This document shows positions 17,738 through 26,905 of a stretch of 64,000 nucleotides of DNA, piece by piece. The notes beneath the pieces are model-generated. The model did not search any database. It saw only the letters and a program-made list of their open reading frames with translations, and had not been told where the DNA came from. Location: assembly GCF_013426735.1 (NCBI RefSeq), contig NZ_AP023272.1:3702501-3766500 (forward strand). The letters are read 5' to 3'. Positions within the stretch are counted from its first letter, which is position 1. The number at the start of each line of letters is the position of its first letter. Position numbers and translations under genes: made by a program. This stretch comes from Agrobacterium vitis (GTDB lineage Bacteria > Pseudomonadota > Alphaproteobacteria > Rhizobiales > Rhizobiaceae).

Positions 17738-19020
17738 CCGTTGCCGTCCTTATCCTCAGCTTCTCCTTTCTGCTGCTGATCGGTGTGCCGATTGCCTGGT
17801 GCATGGGCGTGGCCAGTCTGCTGACAATCTATGTGGGCCATCTCGGCCTGCCATTCGCCTGGTTTGCACAGCAGACGATCCGTGGTGCCGATGCCATTAC
17901 CCTGGCAGCCATTCCTCTGTTTCTTTTCGCCGGAGAATTGATGAATCGTGGCGGACTGACCGCCCGGATCATGCGGGTCGCGGAACATATCTTCGGTCGC
18001 ATTACCGGCGGCCTTGGCCTCGTCAATGTTGCAACGGCCCTGGTCTATGGTGGCATCAGCGGTTCGGCGACCGCCGATACCGGCGCTGTCGGATCGATCA
18101 TGATCCCGGCGATGGCAGAGCGTGGCTATCCGAAAGCCTTTGCCGCCGCCGTCACAGCCGCCTCGGGAACCCTCGGCATTATCGGTCCACAGAGCGTCAT
18201 TCTGATCCTCTATGGCGTGCTGACCAACACCTCCATCGGCGGCTTGCTGGTGGCAGCCCTGCTGCCCGGTCTGTTCATCGCAGTGACATTCATGGTCACA
18301 TCGTACATCGTTGCCAAACGGCATAATTTTCCGCGCAACGAAACGCCTGCCCAATGGGGTGAGATCGGCAGGGATGCACTTGGCGCCCTTCCCGCCCTGC
18401 TGATGCCGGTGCTGGTGCTGGGCTCGATCATCGGCGGTATCGCCACGGCCACGGAAGCGTCGGCGCTCGCCGTCGTCTATTCCTTCCTGGTTGGAATCTT
18501 CGTCTACCGTGAGCTTCCTCTGCGGTCGCTCTATTCGGCGGCATCCGCTGCCGTGGCAACAACAGGCGTGATCATGATGATCATGGCGCTCGCCACACCT
18601 TTCGGCTGGATATTGACGGTCGAACAGGTGCCGGCCAATGCCGCCGCCTGGATTACCGGGCTGCATACGACACCGCTCGTCACCATCATCCTGGTGCTGG
18701 TGTTGCTGAAAGTCGTCGGTTTCTGGCTCGATCTTGGGCCAGCGCTGATAATTCTGGCGCCGATACTGGTTCCTATCGCCCTGGCAGCGGGCATGACGCC
18801 TTATCAGACCGGTATTGTCTTCACTATGACGCTCGGCATCGGCCTGTTTACCCCGCCGATCGGCACGAACATCTTTGTCGTCTGCAATGTCGCGAAAATC
18901 GACATGTGGTCGGTCTCGAAATGGCTGGTTCCCTATTGGATTGCCAGCGTGGTCTGTGTTGCGGCGCTTGTCGCTTTCCCCATCCTGACCGAATGGCTTC
19001 CAAGCCTGTTTGGAGTTTAA
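17734..19020 (+). CDS. TRAP transporter large permease (DctM family)
   Basis: The 428-residue protein has about twelve membrane helices and is the channel subunit. Family motifs include IPLFLFAGELMNRGG, ALVYGGISGSATADTGAVGSIMIPAM and LGIGLFTPPIGTNIFVVCNVA. The ATG at 17734 overlaps the DctQ stop; the frame remains open upstream but that part overlaps DctQ. The stop at 19018-19020 runs into the aminotransferase start, so the two are translationally coupled. Confidence 0.95.
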   Translation: MTVAVLILSFSFLLLIGVPIAWCMGVASLLTIYVGHLGLPFAWFAQQTIRGADAITLAAIPLFLFAGELMNRGGLTARIMRVAEHIFGRITGGLGLVNVATALVYGGISGSATADTGAVGSIMIPAMAERGYPKAFAAAVTAASGTLGIIGPQSVILILYGVLTNTSIGGLLVAALLPGLFIAVTFMVTSYIVAKRHNFPRNETPAQWGEIGRDALGALPALLMPVLVLGSIIGGIATATEASALAVVYSFLVGIFVYRELPLRSLYSAASAAVATTGVIMMIMALATPFGWILTVEQVPANAAAWITGLHTTPLVTIILVLVLLKVVGFWLDLGPALIILAPILVPIALAAGMTPYQTGIVFTMTLGIGLFTPPIGTNIFVVCNVAKIDMWSVSKWLVPYWIASVVCVAALVAFPILTEWLPSLFGV

Positions 19021-19022
19021 TG

Positions 19023-20255
19023 ATGCAACATCTGGTTTGCGGTATATCCAGCGGCGGACGTGAAGTTCCCGATCTGGACGGGAAGAGATTTCTCGTCGCC
19101 AATGCACAGGGGCCGTATGTCTGGGACGCAGACGGGCGGCGATATGTCGATACGGCCCTTGGTTTTGGAGCGACTTTCCTCGGACATACCGATCCCGTCG
19201 TCACCGAAGCCATCCGCGAGGCCTTGAGCAAAGGCTCGATGCCAGCCTATGCCCACGCCCTTGAAGAGGAAGCGGCAGCAGCCCTTGCTGCCCATAGCCA
19301 GGATCTGACTAAGGTTATCTTTCTCAACTCGGGCAGCGAGGCCGTGCATCTGGCGTGCCGGACGGCGCGTGCGCTGACCGGTCGGCAAAAAATCGTCAAG
19401 ATGGCGGCGGGTTATGACGGCTGGTTTGACGAGGTGGCTTTCGGCAATGCCGGAGCGCCGGAAGCGAGCATGGCGACAAATGACCGGCCATCGAACGGCA
19501 ATACCTTACTGCTTCGCTTCAACGACCGGCAGGATGTCGAATTGCTGTTTCAGGAATGCGATGATATCGCCGCCATCGTCCTCGAGCCGATGATGGCCAA
19601 TGCAGGATGTATTCTCGCCGACCCAGGATATCTGCAACACGTCGCCTCGATTGCCCACCAGCATGGCGCGCTGGTGATCATGGACGAAGTGCTGATGGGC
19701 TTTCGGCTGCATGGAGGCCTGGCAAGCCATCTGATGGGTATCCGTCCGGATCTTGCCACGGTTGGCAAGGCAATTGGCAATGGCGTTGCCGTTGCAGCTT
19801 TGCTGGGCACACCAGAGGTCATGGCAGCCTTCGAGGACCGCCGCGTCAACCGCGCTGGCACCTATAATGGCAACCCGGTCGCCTGCGCAGCGGTGAAGGC
19901 GGCGATGAGCGTCATCGATACCGTCGATTATGGCGCACTCGAAAAAGCGGGAACCGACCTGCAGACGCATGCGATCCATGTCTTCAGCAAAGCAGGCATC
20001 GACATCTGTGCGAGCGGCTATGGCACTGTCTTCACACTGTGGCGTGGCAAAAAACCGCCCTCGACCTACCAGGAAGCGGCACAGCTGGCTGACAAGGATT
20101 TTACTGCCAGACTTCATACAGAGCTGCGGCGCAACGGCGTGATGTCGATGTATAACCAGTTTGGTCGGTATTATCTTTCCGCCCGGCATGAGGAGGAAGC
20201 ACTTGGTCTCTGGGCCGAGGCTTTTGAAAAAGCCGCCATATCGGTCGCAGCCTGA
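19023..20255 (+). CDS. Class III pyridoxal-phosphate aminotransferase (glutamate-1-semialdehyde aminomutase-like)
   Basis: The protein of about 410 residues shows the class III fold: NSGSEAVHLACRTARALTGR for phosphate binding, IMDEVLMGFR for the cofactor aspartate, and the Schiff-base lysine in TVGKAIGNG. It resembles the aminomutase/omega-aminotransferase branch, but heme-pathway HemL is unlikely given the context. It overlaps dctM (TAATGATG); GGAG sits seven bases before the second ATG, which I use. As last gene of a TRAP operon it probably handles the imported compound, for example a beta- or omega-amino acid. The exact substrate is open. Confidence 0.87.
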   Translation: MQHLVCGISSGGREVPDLDGKRFLVANAQGPYVWDADGRRYVDTALGFGATFLGHTDPVVTEAIREALSKGSMPAYAHALEEEAAAALAAHSQDLTKVIFLNSGSEAVHLACRTARALTGRQKIVKMAAGYDGWFDEVAFGNAGAPEASMATNDRPSNGNTLLLRFNDRQDVELLFQECDDIAAIVLEPMMANAGCILADPGYLQHVASIAHQHGALVIMDEVLMGFRLHGGLASHLMGIRPDLATVGKAIGNGVAVAALLGTPEVMAAFEDRRVNRAGTYNGNPVACAAVKAAMSVIDTVDYGALEKAGTDLQTHAIHVFSKAGIDICASGYGTVFTLWRGKKPPSTYQEAAQLADKDFTARLHTELRRNGVMSMYNQFGRYYLSARHEEEALGLWAEAFEKAAISVAA

Positions 20256-20325
20256 CGGGCTCTGTTGCAGGACTCCTTAAATCAGACTTGATTCAAGGAT
20301 AAGTTATACAACCCATATAAATGGG

Positions 20326-20363
20326 TACAGCGCCGTTCGTCTCATGAAACGCACGGCGCTGTA
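20326..20363. repeat. Small palindromic intergenic repeat, copy 1
   Basis: TACAGCGCCGT is mirrored by ACGGCGCTGTA with a 16-base loop, followed by ACGG. A related element lies at 49869. Short palindromes ending in GCGCTGTAAC are scattered between genes in many rhizobial genomes. As a hairpin between convergent genes it could also stop transcription of the TRAP operon, although no T-run follows. Confidence 0.55.
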
Positions 20364-20367
20364 ACGG

Positions 20368-20682
20368 TCAATGATGGGCATGCTGCTCATTATGTTTACG
20401 GGTCGCTGCGGCCTTCTTTGCGGAGGCAGATCGTTGTTCCTTGCTTCTTGCAGCAGAAGCCTTGCCGCCCTTGCGTCCACCTTTTTCCGACGAGGCGTGG
20501 TTCTCCGGATGGCCCCGACCTGAACCTGATTTGTTGCCGCCACCGCTTTCTTTGTTCACCGTCGCCCAAGCTCGGCTTTGTGCTTCCTTTTCGGGTACGC
20601 CACGATTTTCGTAACTTTCTTCGATATGTTCGGCCTTACGTTTTTGCTTGTCAGTATAAGCAGATTTGTCACCACGGGGCAT
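20368..20682 (-). CDS. Small basic KGG-rich protein (annotated in relatives as plasmid-stabilisation-like)
   Basis: The 104-residue protein is strongly hydrophilic and basic. The N-terminal half (DKSAYTDKQKRKAEHIEE, GVPEKEAQSRAWATVNKE) is a conserved rhizobial motif. The tail is rich in Gly, Lys, Ala and Arg and ends with histidines, resembling histone H1-like or KGG stress proteins. AGGAGATGTTTC precedes the ATG. The role is unproven; DNA binding or a desiccation/stress role would fit the composition. Confidence 0.72.
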   Translation of the reverse strand: MPRGDKSAYTDKQKRKAEHIEESYENRGVPEKEAQSRAWATVNKESGGGNKSGSGRGHPENHASSEKGGRKGGKASAARSKEQRSASAKKAAATRKHNEQHAHH

Positions 20683-20912
20683 GAAACATCTCCTTTTGCT
20701 GATTTGAAAAAATAACTGCGCTGGAGGTCGTAAAGTTCCGAAATGATGTCAACATGAGCGCAAACAGCCAAAATCCCCGTCGAAGCGAATGGAGCGGACT
20801 GGTCGCGAACCCAGGCGGGCCGAGTGGCAACAGACGAAGGATGGTTATGTCTTTCAAACACCCTGCCGATTTCAAGCACACGACAAATCCGGCAATGCAA
20901 AAGCCATTTGCC

Positions 20913-22400
20913 TCAAGGCGGTAGAGCCTGCTCTCTCAAGAGGGCGCGAACCTTCTCAATATCGCCGGACAGTGGCCGGTCGTCTGAATAGGGCGGGAGG
21001 TGCTCGCGAACCATGCTGTAGAGCGTATTGGTTCCCTCTGCTCGCTGCCCGGCACCTGCGAGGAAATCATGGGCCTGCGCGCCCGCCATCCATTCAATCG
21101 CCAGAATATACTCGGCATTGTCGAGGACCGCGAGCAGCTTGTTGGCGGCCGCCGTCGGGTGGGCCAGGAAATCCTCCTGCAGGCCGGAGGTTAAACCGCC
21201 ATCGGTAGAAGCCGGGGCCGCAAGGCGGCGATTGTCGCCGACAAGAGCCGCCGCCGTATATTGAGCGATCATCAGGCCGGAATGACTTCCGGCGTCGGTG
21301 GCGAGGAAGGGCGGCAAGCCACTCACCAGCGGATTGACGAGCCGGTCGATCCGGCGCTCACTCATAGCTGCGATCTGCGCAATGGCAATCGCCAGACTAT
21401 CAGCGGCCTGACCCAGCGCCGGGGCGACAGCATGGGCCTGCGATGAAACGACGGGTTGTTCTGGCGTGCCAAGGATCGCCGGATTATCCGTGGCAGAGGC
21501 AAGTTCACCATCAACGATCACCGCGCAAGCATCGAAGACATCACGCGCGGCACCGTGGGCATGTGGCACGGCCCGCAAGCTTAGGGCATCCTGGGTCCGC
21601 CTGCCGAGCGCGGCAGCAATCAGTCCGCTGCCCTGGAGCCTGGCCCGAAGCGTTGCCCCGACAGCCGCGATACCCTTTGAAGGACGCAGGGCGAGAACGG
21701 CGTCATCGAAGGCATCCATCTGGCACCCAGCCGCTTCAAGCGTCAGCGCCGCGATAGCATCTGCCCAATCGAGCAGGTGCGCGGCGCGAGCCAGTGCCAC
21801 ACTCGACAGACCGGTTGCACATGCCGTGCCGTTGACGAGGCTCAGCCCTTCCTTTGCGCCTAGCACCAGCCGTTGAAGACCGATCTGAGCCAAAGCATCC
21901 CGCCCGCTGAGAGGACGGCCACCGACCCGCGCTTGCCCCTCACCGATCAGCACAAGCCCGGTATGGGCGTTGTGAGTCAGATAACCGGCAGACCCCCGCG
22001 ATGGCACATCGGGAATGCAATCCCGCTCTAAAAACGTCAACAGATGCGAGACGATATCGCGCCGGACACCGGAATGGCCGTGGGCGAAATTGGCGATCTG
22101 AGCCGCCATGATAGCCCGCACCTCACGCGCATCCAGCAACGGACCGATGCCACAGGCATGGCTGAGGATAATCCCGCGTGACAGCCGGCCCTGCGTTGCG
22201 CGATCGACAACCGTATCCGAGAGGGCGCCGATACCGGTCGTGATGCCATAGGCGCGGACACCGCTTTCCACGATACGCTCCAGGATCTGGCTTCCCCGAT
22301 CGATGCGTCGATAGGCATTGTCGGAGAGGGAAAGCGCCTCCCCCTCGCCGACACGCGCAACAGCGCGCCAATCCAGCCCGTCATCAAGAACAACGCTCAT
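20913..22400 (-). CDS. MIO-less histidine/aromatic ammonia-lyase homologue, candidate ergothionase-type trimethylammonia-lyase
   Basis: The 495-residue protein is homologous to HutH along its whole length: YGITTGIG with the catalytic tyrosine (Y51), LSLVNGT (about 187-192), QDALSLR (270-276), ATDNP (303-307), MSERRIDRL and GLQEDF (E409). The segment that in ammonia-lyases reads GS-x-G-ASGD-L and self-cyclises to the MIO electrophile is here GSAGYLTHNAH (136-146). The Ala-Ser-Gly triad is gone in a continuous frame, with about three residues deleted, so the normal amine-elimination chemistry is not available. HAL homologues lacking MIO include ergothionase, which eliminates trimethylamine from ergothioneine. 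AGGAG precedes the ATG. It is the last gene of a regulator/quaternary-amine importer cluster, which supports a trimethylated substrate. No hutU, hutI or hutG is adjacent. Confidence 0.8.
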   Translation of the reverse strand: MSVVLDDGLDWRAVARVGEGEALSLSDNAYRRIDRGSQILERIVESGVRAYGITTGIGALSDTVVDRATQGRLSRGIILSHACGIGPLLDAREVRAIMAAQIANFAHGHSGVRRDIVSHLLTFLERDCIPDVPSRGSAGYLTHNAHTGLVLIGEGQARVGGRPLSGRDALAQIGLQRLVLGAKEGLSLVNGTACATGLSSVALARAAHLLDWADAIAALTLEAAGCQMDAFDDAVLALRPSKGIAAVGATLRARLQGSGLIAAALGRRTQDALSLRAVPHAHGAARDVFDACAVIVDGELASATDNPAILGTPEQPVVSSQAHAVAPALGQAADSLAIAIAQIAAMSERRIDRLVNPLVSGLPPFLATDAGSHSGLMIAQYTAAALVGDNRRLAAPASTDGGLTSGLQEDFLAHPTAAANKLLAVLDNAEYILAIEWMAGAQAHDFLAGAGQRAEGTNTLYSMVREHLPPYSDDRPLSGDIEKVRALLREQALPP

Positions 22401-22528
22401 GAAATTCTCCTGAAGGAGATGGGCCGTGATGCAACGATGGACAAAGGCGTTTCTCCATTCTTGGAACTAGCCGGCCTTGAAACCAAGATGCCTTGAAATC
22501 AGTCAGAGCGCGGCATTTGGGCAGGGCC

Positions 22529-23287
22529 TCACGTGCTGCTGTAAAGACGATAGCGGCTGCCGGGATAGAGCAAGCGGACAGAAGAAACGATGCCCTCAAC
22601 CGACCATGTACGGCGGCGCACAAGCAGGCATGGTTCGGACTTCTGGATCGCCAAAAGTTTGCACTCCCAGGCCTGAGCATTGACCGATTCGATATGCTGC
22701 TCCGCCTTGACGATCGGCGCGACCTCCGTCAGGTACCCATTTGGCGTGACGGCATTGAAATCCTGATACAGATAATCAGGCGCGCAGCCGGGATTGACGA
22801 AACGATCCTCGATCTGCATCGGAAGTCCATCTTCGGCATGCATGATAATCGAATGCGCCACCGGGTCTGCGGGTGATACGCCCAGAGCTTCGGCAAGTTC
22901 CTCGCCACAGGCTTCCATCTGAAGCAGGATTACCCTTGCGCTATGAATGCCACCGTTGCGACGGATCTCATCAGCAATGTTGGGCACGCTCTGAAACTGC
23001 GAAGTTCGTTTCCTGGTCGCCACAAAGGAACCTTTGCCGCGCAGACGCACCACAAGCCCTTCGTCCGCCAGTTCCCGCAGGGCGCGATTGGCCGTCATCC
23101 GGCTCACCCCGAGAATGTCGACCAACTCGTTTTCCGATGGAACGCGCTGGCCGATCTTCCACTCACCGGTTTCGACACGGCTGCGAACATAGTCTTTCAA
23201 TTTGACATAAAGCGGCGTGGCGGAGAGCAACGTGGCAGGAGGGTGGCCCTCCTGCCCGATCTCCGCATCTTTCTGGACCAGAGGCAT
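22529..23287 (-). CDS. GntR family regulator, HutC subfamily
   Basis: The protein has 252 residues from the ATG at 23287; the frame is open to 23434 but the upstream part is unrelated. The N-terminal winged helix has the family pattern SENELVDILGVSRMTANRALRELADEGLVVRLRGKGSFVA. It is followed by a UTRA ligand domain (HSIIMHAEDGLPMQIEDRFVNP). HutC proteins usually repress and sense urocanate or a related molecule. The gene lies between an ABC importer and a HutH homologue on the same strand, and a HutC-like palindrome stands before the importer. I infer it controls this cluster and may sense a (thio)urocanate-like product. Confidence 0.9.
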   Translation of the reverse strand: MPLVQKDAEIGQEGHPPATLLSATPLYVKLKDYVRSRVETGEWKIGQRVPSENELVDILGVSRMTANRALRELADEGLVVRLRGKGSFVATRKRTSQFQSVPNIADEIRRNGGIHSARVILLQMEACGEELAEALGVSPADPVAHSIIMHAEDGLPMQIEDRFVNPGCAPDYLYQDFNAVTPNGYLTEVAPIVKAEQHIESVNAQAWECKLLAIQKSEPCLLVRRRTWSVEGIVSSVRLLYPGSRYRLYSST

Positions 23288-23433
23288 CACGTTCCCGGAA
23301 AAATTCTGTGTCACGATCCATAACCATGAAGTCGTCGATAGGCATACGTATCTGGATATCAGGCGCCCGGTCGCTGGTAGGCCCCGGGCGTTGGCAGGCG
23401 AACAGCGGATGCAGCTCGCCTGCCAACCCCACA

Positions 23434-24348
23434 TCAGTTCAGCTTGTGTTGCGCAAGCCAGTCGCCGGCGACCACATCGAAACTGTCATGATTGCCCAGA
23501 CGGCCGTTCATAACAACGAGATCCTTTGTGGTCAGGGCGGCTGATACTGCATCGAGCGTCTTTGCCACGGTCTCACTGACTTTCGCAGTGGCGATCACAG
23601 GAACCACATTCTGGGCAGGAAAGAGGTTCTTGACATCTTCCAGCATGACCAGATCGTTCGTCGCGATGGCAGGATCGGTCGAAAACAGGTTTGCGGCCTG
23701 TATCTGACCATTGACGAGTGCCGACAACGTCAGCGGGCCACCGACATCAAGCGCCTTCAACGACTTGAACTCCAGCCCATAGACCTCCTTCAGGCCGATA
23801 ATGCCTTCCTTGCGCGTCTTCCATTCCGGTGGACCGCCAAGCACGAATTCGGAAGCAACCGGGGCGAGATCGGCAATCGTCTTCAGTTTGTATTTCTCGG
23901 CCGTCGCGCGTGTCACCGCAACGCCGTCCGAATCCTGCGCCGCTGACGGTGTCAGCATCGACACGCCCTTCGGCAGGGCCGCCTTGAGGGCCGCCGCCAC
24001 ATCGTCTGGCGTATGGGCTGTGGCTTTCTTGTCGAGATAGCTCAATGCCGCACCCGCATATTCCGGCAGGAGATCGATTGATCCGTCGAGCAAGGCCGGC
24101 ATATAGACCTCGCGGCTTCCGATGTTCAATTTTGTCTCAACCTTAATCCCCTTGGCGGCCAGGGCCTTGGCGTAGAGTGTCGCCAGAAGCTGGCTCTCGG
24201 GGAAATCGGCAGAACCGATGATAATCGTCTTGGTATCGGTTCTCTCAGTAGGGGCAGCCGCCAGCGGATCGCCTGCGGCAAACGCTGAGGCGGCTGAAAG
24301 GGTCATGAGCGCGAAAGCGCTGACGGCAGTGATGATCCTGAATGCCAT
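23434..24348 (-). CDS. ABC transporter substrate-binding protein, quaternary-amine (OpuC/ProX/EgtU-like) type
   Basis: This 304-residue exported binding protein has a signal peptide (...SAASAFAAG). The mature part has the OpuAC-type pattern: IIIGSADFPESQLLATLYAKAL, LLPEYAGAALSYL and VVPVIATAKV. The family binds trimethylammonium compounds such as choline, betaine, carnitine and, in the EgtU branch, ergothioneine. It lies 63 bases downstream of the second permease gene. The ligand cannot be fixed from sequence alone, but the neighbouring lyase favours a trimethylated histidine. Confidence 0.88.
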   Translation of the reverse strand: MAFRIITAVSAFALMTLSAASAFAAGDPLAAAPTERTDTKTIIIGSADFPESQLLATLYAKALAAKGIKVETKLNIGSREVYMPALLDGSIDLLPEYAGAALSYLDKKATAHTPDDVAAALKAALPKGVSMLTPSAAQDSDGVAVTRATAEKYKLKTIADLAPVASEFVLGGPPEWKTRKEGIIGLKEVYGLEFKSLKALDVGGPLTLSALVNGQIQAANLFSTDPAIATNDLVMLEDVKNLFPAQNVVPVIATAKVSETVAKTLDAVSAALTTKDLVVMNGRLGNHDSFDVVAGDWLAQHKLN

Positions 24349-24411
24349 GCGAGCTTCTCCTGTGTTGCTTACCGAGACATAGGGTGAAAAGTCGTTATTG
24401 CATCGTCAGCG

Positions 24412-25089
24412 CTACCGTTTCAGGCGGCGCGTCAGTCCGGGCGAGACGGTGAACCTTGAGAGGAGGCCGATCAAAAGATCGACCGTCAGCGCAAGCGCAC
24501 CGACAAGAACGGCGCCTGCGGCCATCTGGTAATAGTCATGCTGGGCCCGGCCATCGATAATAAGACGTCCCAAGCCGCCAAGGGAGACATAAGCGGCAAT
24601 CGTTGCGGTTGAGATGATCTGAAGCGTTGCACTGCGCAGGCCGGAAAAAATCAGCGGCAGCGCGCAAGGCAGCTCGACATCAAACAGGATATCAAGCGGG
24701 CGCTTACCCATGCCGCGCGCCGCATCGACCGCCGCCGGGTCCACCGCCGCGATACCGGCATAGCTGCCGGTCATGATCGGCGGTACAGCCAGAAGCACCA
24801 GTACGATGAGGCTCGGCACGATAAACGCCATGTCGGACGAGAAGACCGGGCCGAACAGGATCACCAGGAGAACAATAAGGCCAAGGCTCGGAAGGGATCG
24901 CAACGCATTGGCGAGACCGGCGATGAACACCACGCCGCGCCCGGTATGCCCCACATAAAGCCCGACGGGCAAGCCGATCAGGCAGGCCAGCAAAAGTGCG
25001 GCGCCGCTATAGGCCAGATGCTGGATGACCAGCGCGATGACGCCACCGTCTCCGGTCCAATGGGCGGGATCTGAAAACCAGTCGATCAT
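24412..25089 (-). CDS. ABC transporter permease, OpuC-type (second)
   Basis: The protein has about 225 residues and roughly six membrane segments, with the permease loop in AAVDAARGMGKRPLDILFDVELPCALPLIFSGLR. The ATG at 25089 overlaps the stop of the upstream permease (ATGA) and follows a GGGAGG site. An in-frame ATG further upstream (25176) lies inside the neighbour and is rejected. With the other permease it forms the membrane channel of the importer. Confidence 0.9.
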   Translation of the reverse strand: MIDWFSDPAHWTGDGGVIALVIQHLAYSGAALLLACLIGLPVGLYVGHTGRGVVFIAGLANALRSLPSLGLIVLLVILFGPVFSSDMAFIVPSLIVLVLLAVPPIMTGSYAGIAAVDPAAVDAARGMGKRPLDILFDVELPCALPLIFSGLRSATLQIISTATIAAYVSLGGLGRLIIDGRAQHDYYQMAAGAVLVGALALTVDLLIGLLSRFTVSPGLTRRLKR

Positions 25090-25736
25090 CGCGGCCCCCT
25101 CCCCGGCTGCCATGGCGTCAAGCGATGCGCGATGAACAGCACAAGCCCATCCAGAAGCGCTGCCAAAAGAACGCAAAGCACGATGCCCGCGATAATCGGG
25201 GTCAGGAATTGCAGCTGGAGGCCTTGCGTAAAGAGAAGGCCCAGCTGTGGCGTGCCGACCAGAGCGGCGACGGAAACGATGCTGACATTCGACACCACGG
25301 CAACCCGCAATCCGGCCGCGATGACAGGAACGGCGAGCGGCAATTCCACCGTCAGAAGGCGTGCTGCGCGACGGTAGCCCATGGCATTAGCGGCCTGAAG
25401 GACATCAGGAGAAATTGAATCCAGGCCGTCGCTGACCGTACGCACCAGAAGTGCCAAGGCATACACCGTCAACGCAACGACGACATTCAGGGGATCGAGG
25501 ATCCGCGTGCCAAGCACGAGCGGCAACAGAACGAACAGCGCCAGCGACGGAATTGTATAGAGAAGTCCGGCGGCACCCAGCAGAGTGGAGCGAAACACAC
25601 CGGCACGCTGGGCAAACCAGCCGAGCGGCAGAGCCAGAAGCAGGCCGATCAAAACCGGGAGGACGGAAAGCGAGAGATGCCAGATGAACAGCTCGGCGAT
25701 CCGCCCGGACTCATTATAGAGCCAATCGAACCTCAT
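25086..25736 (-). CDS. ABC transporter permease, OpuC-type (first)
   Basis: This 216-residue membrane protein has the conserved loop SPDVLQAANAMGYRRAARLLTVELPLAVPVIAAGLR, which contacts the ATPase, and SIVSVAALVGTPQLG downstream of it. Its ATG overlaps the ATPase stop and its stop overlaps the next permease start, so these genes are translationally coupled. It is the partner subunit of the permease at 24412. Confidence 0.91.
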   Translation of the reverse strand: MRFDWLYNESGRIAELFIWHLSLSVLPVLIGLLLALPLGWFAQRAGVFRSTLLGAAGLLYTIPSLALFVLLPLVLGTRILDPLNVVVALTVYALALLVRTVSDGLDSISPDVLQAANAMGYRRAARLLTVELPLAVPVIAAGLRVAVVSNVSIVSVAALVGTPQLGLLFTQGLQLQFLTPIIAGIVLCVLLAALLDGLVLFIAHRLTPWQPGRGPR

Positions 25737-26845
25737 GGCTGCATTCCAAACTGGCCGGCACGCGCGCCCTCAATGGCCGCAACCACATTCGACAGCGTGA
25801 CCGTACCGACGAGTTCGCCCGATGCACCCACAACAACGCCGCGGCCTGAAGGCGAACTGAGCGCAGCATCGAGCAAATGGCGAAGACTGCTGCCTTCGGG
25901 TGCCAGCGTCCCGCTGAGATTGAGATCACCCTCGCGCAAAGGCTGTTGAAGCCCCTGCGCATCGGCCCAGCCGATGGGTCGGTTCGCGGCATCGGTCACA
26001 AGAACCCAACGGTCCGGGGCAGCATGGCGAAGGGCTTCCGGCGTCGCACCAAGTGTGGCCGTCGGTTCAACCCCAAGAGGGACCGCGCTGCCGAATTCGG
26101 CGAAACTCAAGAAGCGGTAGCCTCGGTCTCGACCAATGAAGTCTGCCACGAAGGCATCCGCCGGTCGCGCCAGAAGTTCCTGCGGTGTTGCGATCTGCGC
26201 AAGCGTCCCCCCGGAGCGCAGCACCGCCACTTGATCCCCGAGCTTCAGGGCCTCGTCGATGTCATGGGTGACCATGATAATCGTTTTGCCGATGTCACGC
26301 TGAAGACGGAGAAACTCATCCTGCAACTGGCCGCGCACGACCGGATCGACGGCGCTGAACGGTTCGTCCATCAGCATGAACTTGGGATTGGAGGCCAGCG
26401 CCCGAGCCACGCCGACACGCTGCTGCTGTCCGCCCGAAAGCTGCCAAGGATAGCGATCGGCAAAAGCGCTGGTCAAGCCAACGCGCTCCAACAGCTCATG
26501 TGCAGTCCGAAGCGCCTGCTGTTTCGGCGCACCGTTCAGACGCGCCGTGGTCGCGATGTTCTGTACAACGGTGCGATGGGGGAAGAGACCGGCATGCTGG
26601 ATGACATAACCAATTCGGCGCCGCAACAAAGCAACATCCATCCGACCGGTTTGTTCGCCATCCAGCAGAATAGATCCGGACGACGGCGTAATCAGCCTGT
26701 TGATCATCCGCAAAGACGTTGTCTTGCCGCAGCCGGAAGGGCCAACCAGAATGGTCAGCTTGCCGGTGGGAGCCACCAGCGAAAGATTGTTAACGGCAGT
26801 TGTTGCGTCGCCGTAATGCTTGCTGACGTGATCGAATGTTATCAT
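25733..26845 (-). CDS. ABC transporter ATPase with C-terminal CBS domains, OpuCA/ProV/EgtV-like
   Basis: The 370-residue ATPase energises the importer. Walker A is GPSGCGKTT, the ABC signature is [15 protein letters not shown] and Walker B is FMLMDEPFSAVD. From about residue 245 a CBS pair follows (DRWVLVTDAANRPIGWADAQG ... GRGVVVGASGELVGTVTLSNVV), the regulatory module typical of quaternary-amine importers. The ATG at 26845 is preferred to 26878 because AGGGG lies just before it. It is the first gene of the cluster, and a HutC-like palindrome stands about 60 bases upstream. Confidence 0.92.
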   Translation of the reverse strand: MITFDHVSKHYGDATTAVNNLSLVAPTGKLTILVGPSGCGKTTSLRMINRLITPSSGSILLDGEQTGRMDVALLRRRIGYVIQHAGLFPHRTVVQNIATTARLNGAPKQQALRTAHELLERVGLTSAFADRYPWQLSGGQQQRVGVARALASNPKFMLMDEPFSAVDPVVRGQLQDEFLRLQRDIGKTIIMVTHDIDEALKLGDQVAVLRSGGTLAQIATPQELLARPADAFVADFIGRDRGYRFLSFAEFGSAVPLGVEPTATLGATPEALRHAAPDRWVLVTDAANRPIGWADAQGLQQPLREGDLNLSGTLAPEGSSLRHLLDAALSSPSGRGVVVGASGELVGTVTLSNVVAAIEGARAGQFGMQP

Positions 26846-26905
26846 GCAATCCCCTGCGGTCAGTGGCTGCGCATTCACATCTGACGTAAGCAGTCAGTGA
26901 CGAAG

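Noticed and set aside
17674..19107. 477-codon open frame on the minus strand
   Set aside because: It is antisense to the TRAP large permease; composition (Asp/Gln/Arg-rich) marks it as a shadow.
19023..20255. Class III aminotransferase as HemL of tetrapyrrole synthesis
   Set aside because: It is translationally coupled to a TRAP transporter, and rhizobia make 5-aminolevulinate with HemA, so a catabolic role is more likely.
20913..22400. Reading the lyase as ordinary histidine ammonia-lyase HutH of a hut operon
   Set aside because: The MIO triad is missing and no hutU, hutI, hutG or histidine transporter of the usual kind is adjacent.
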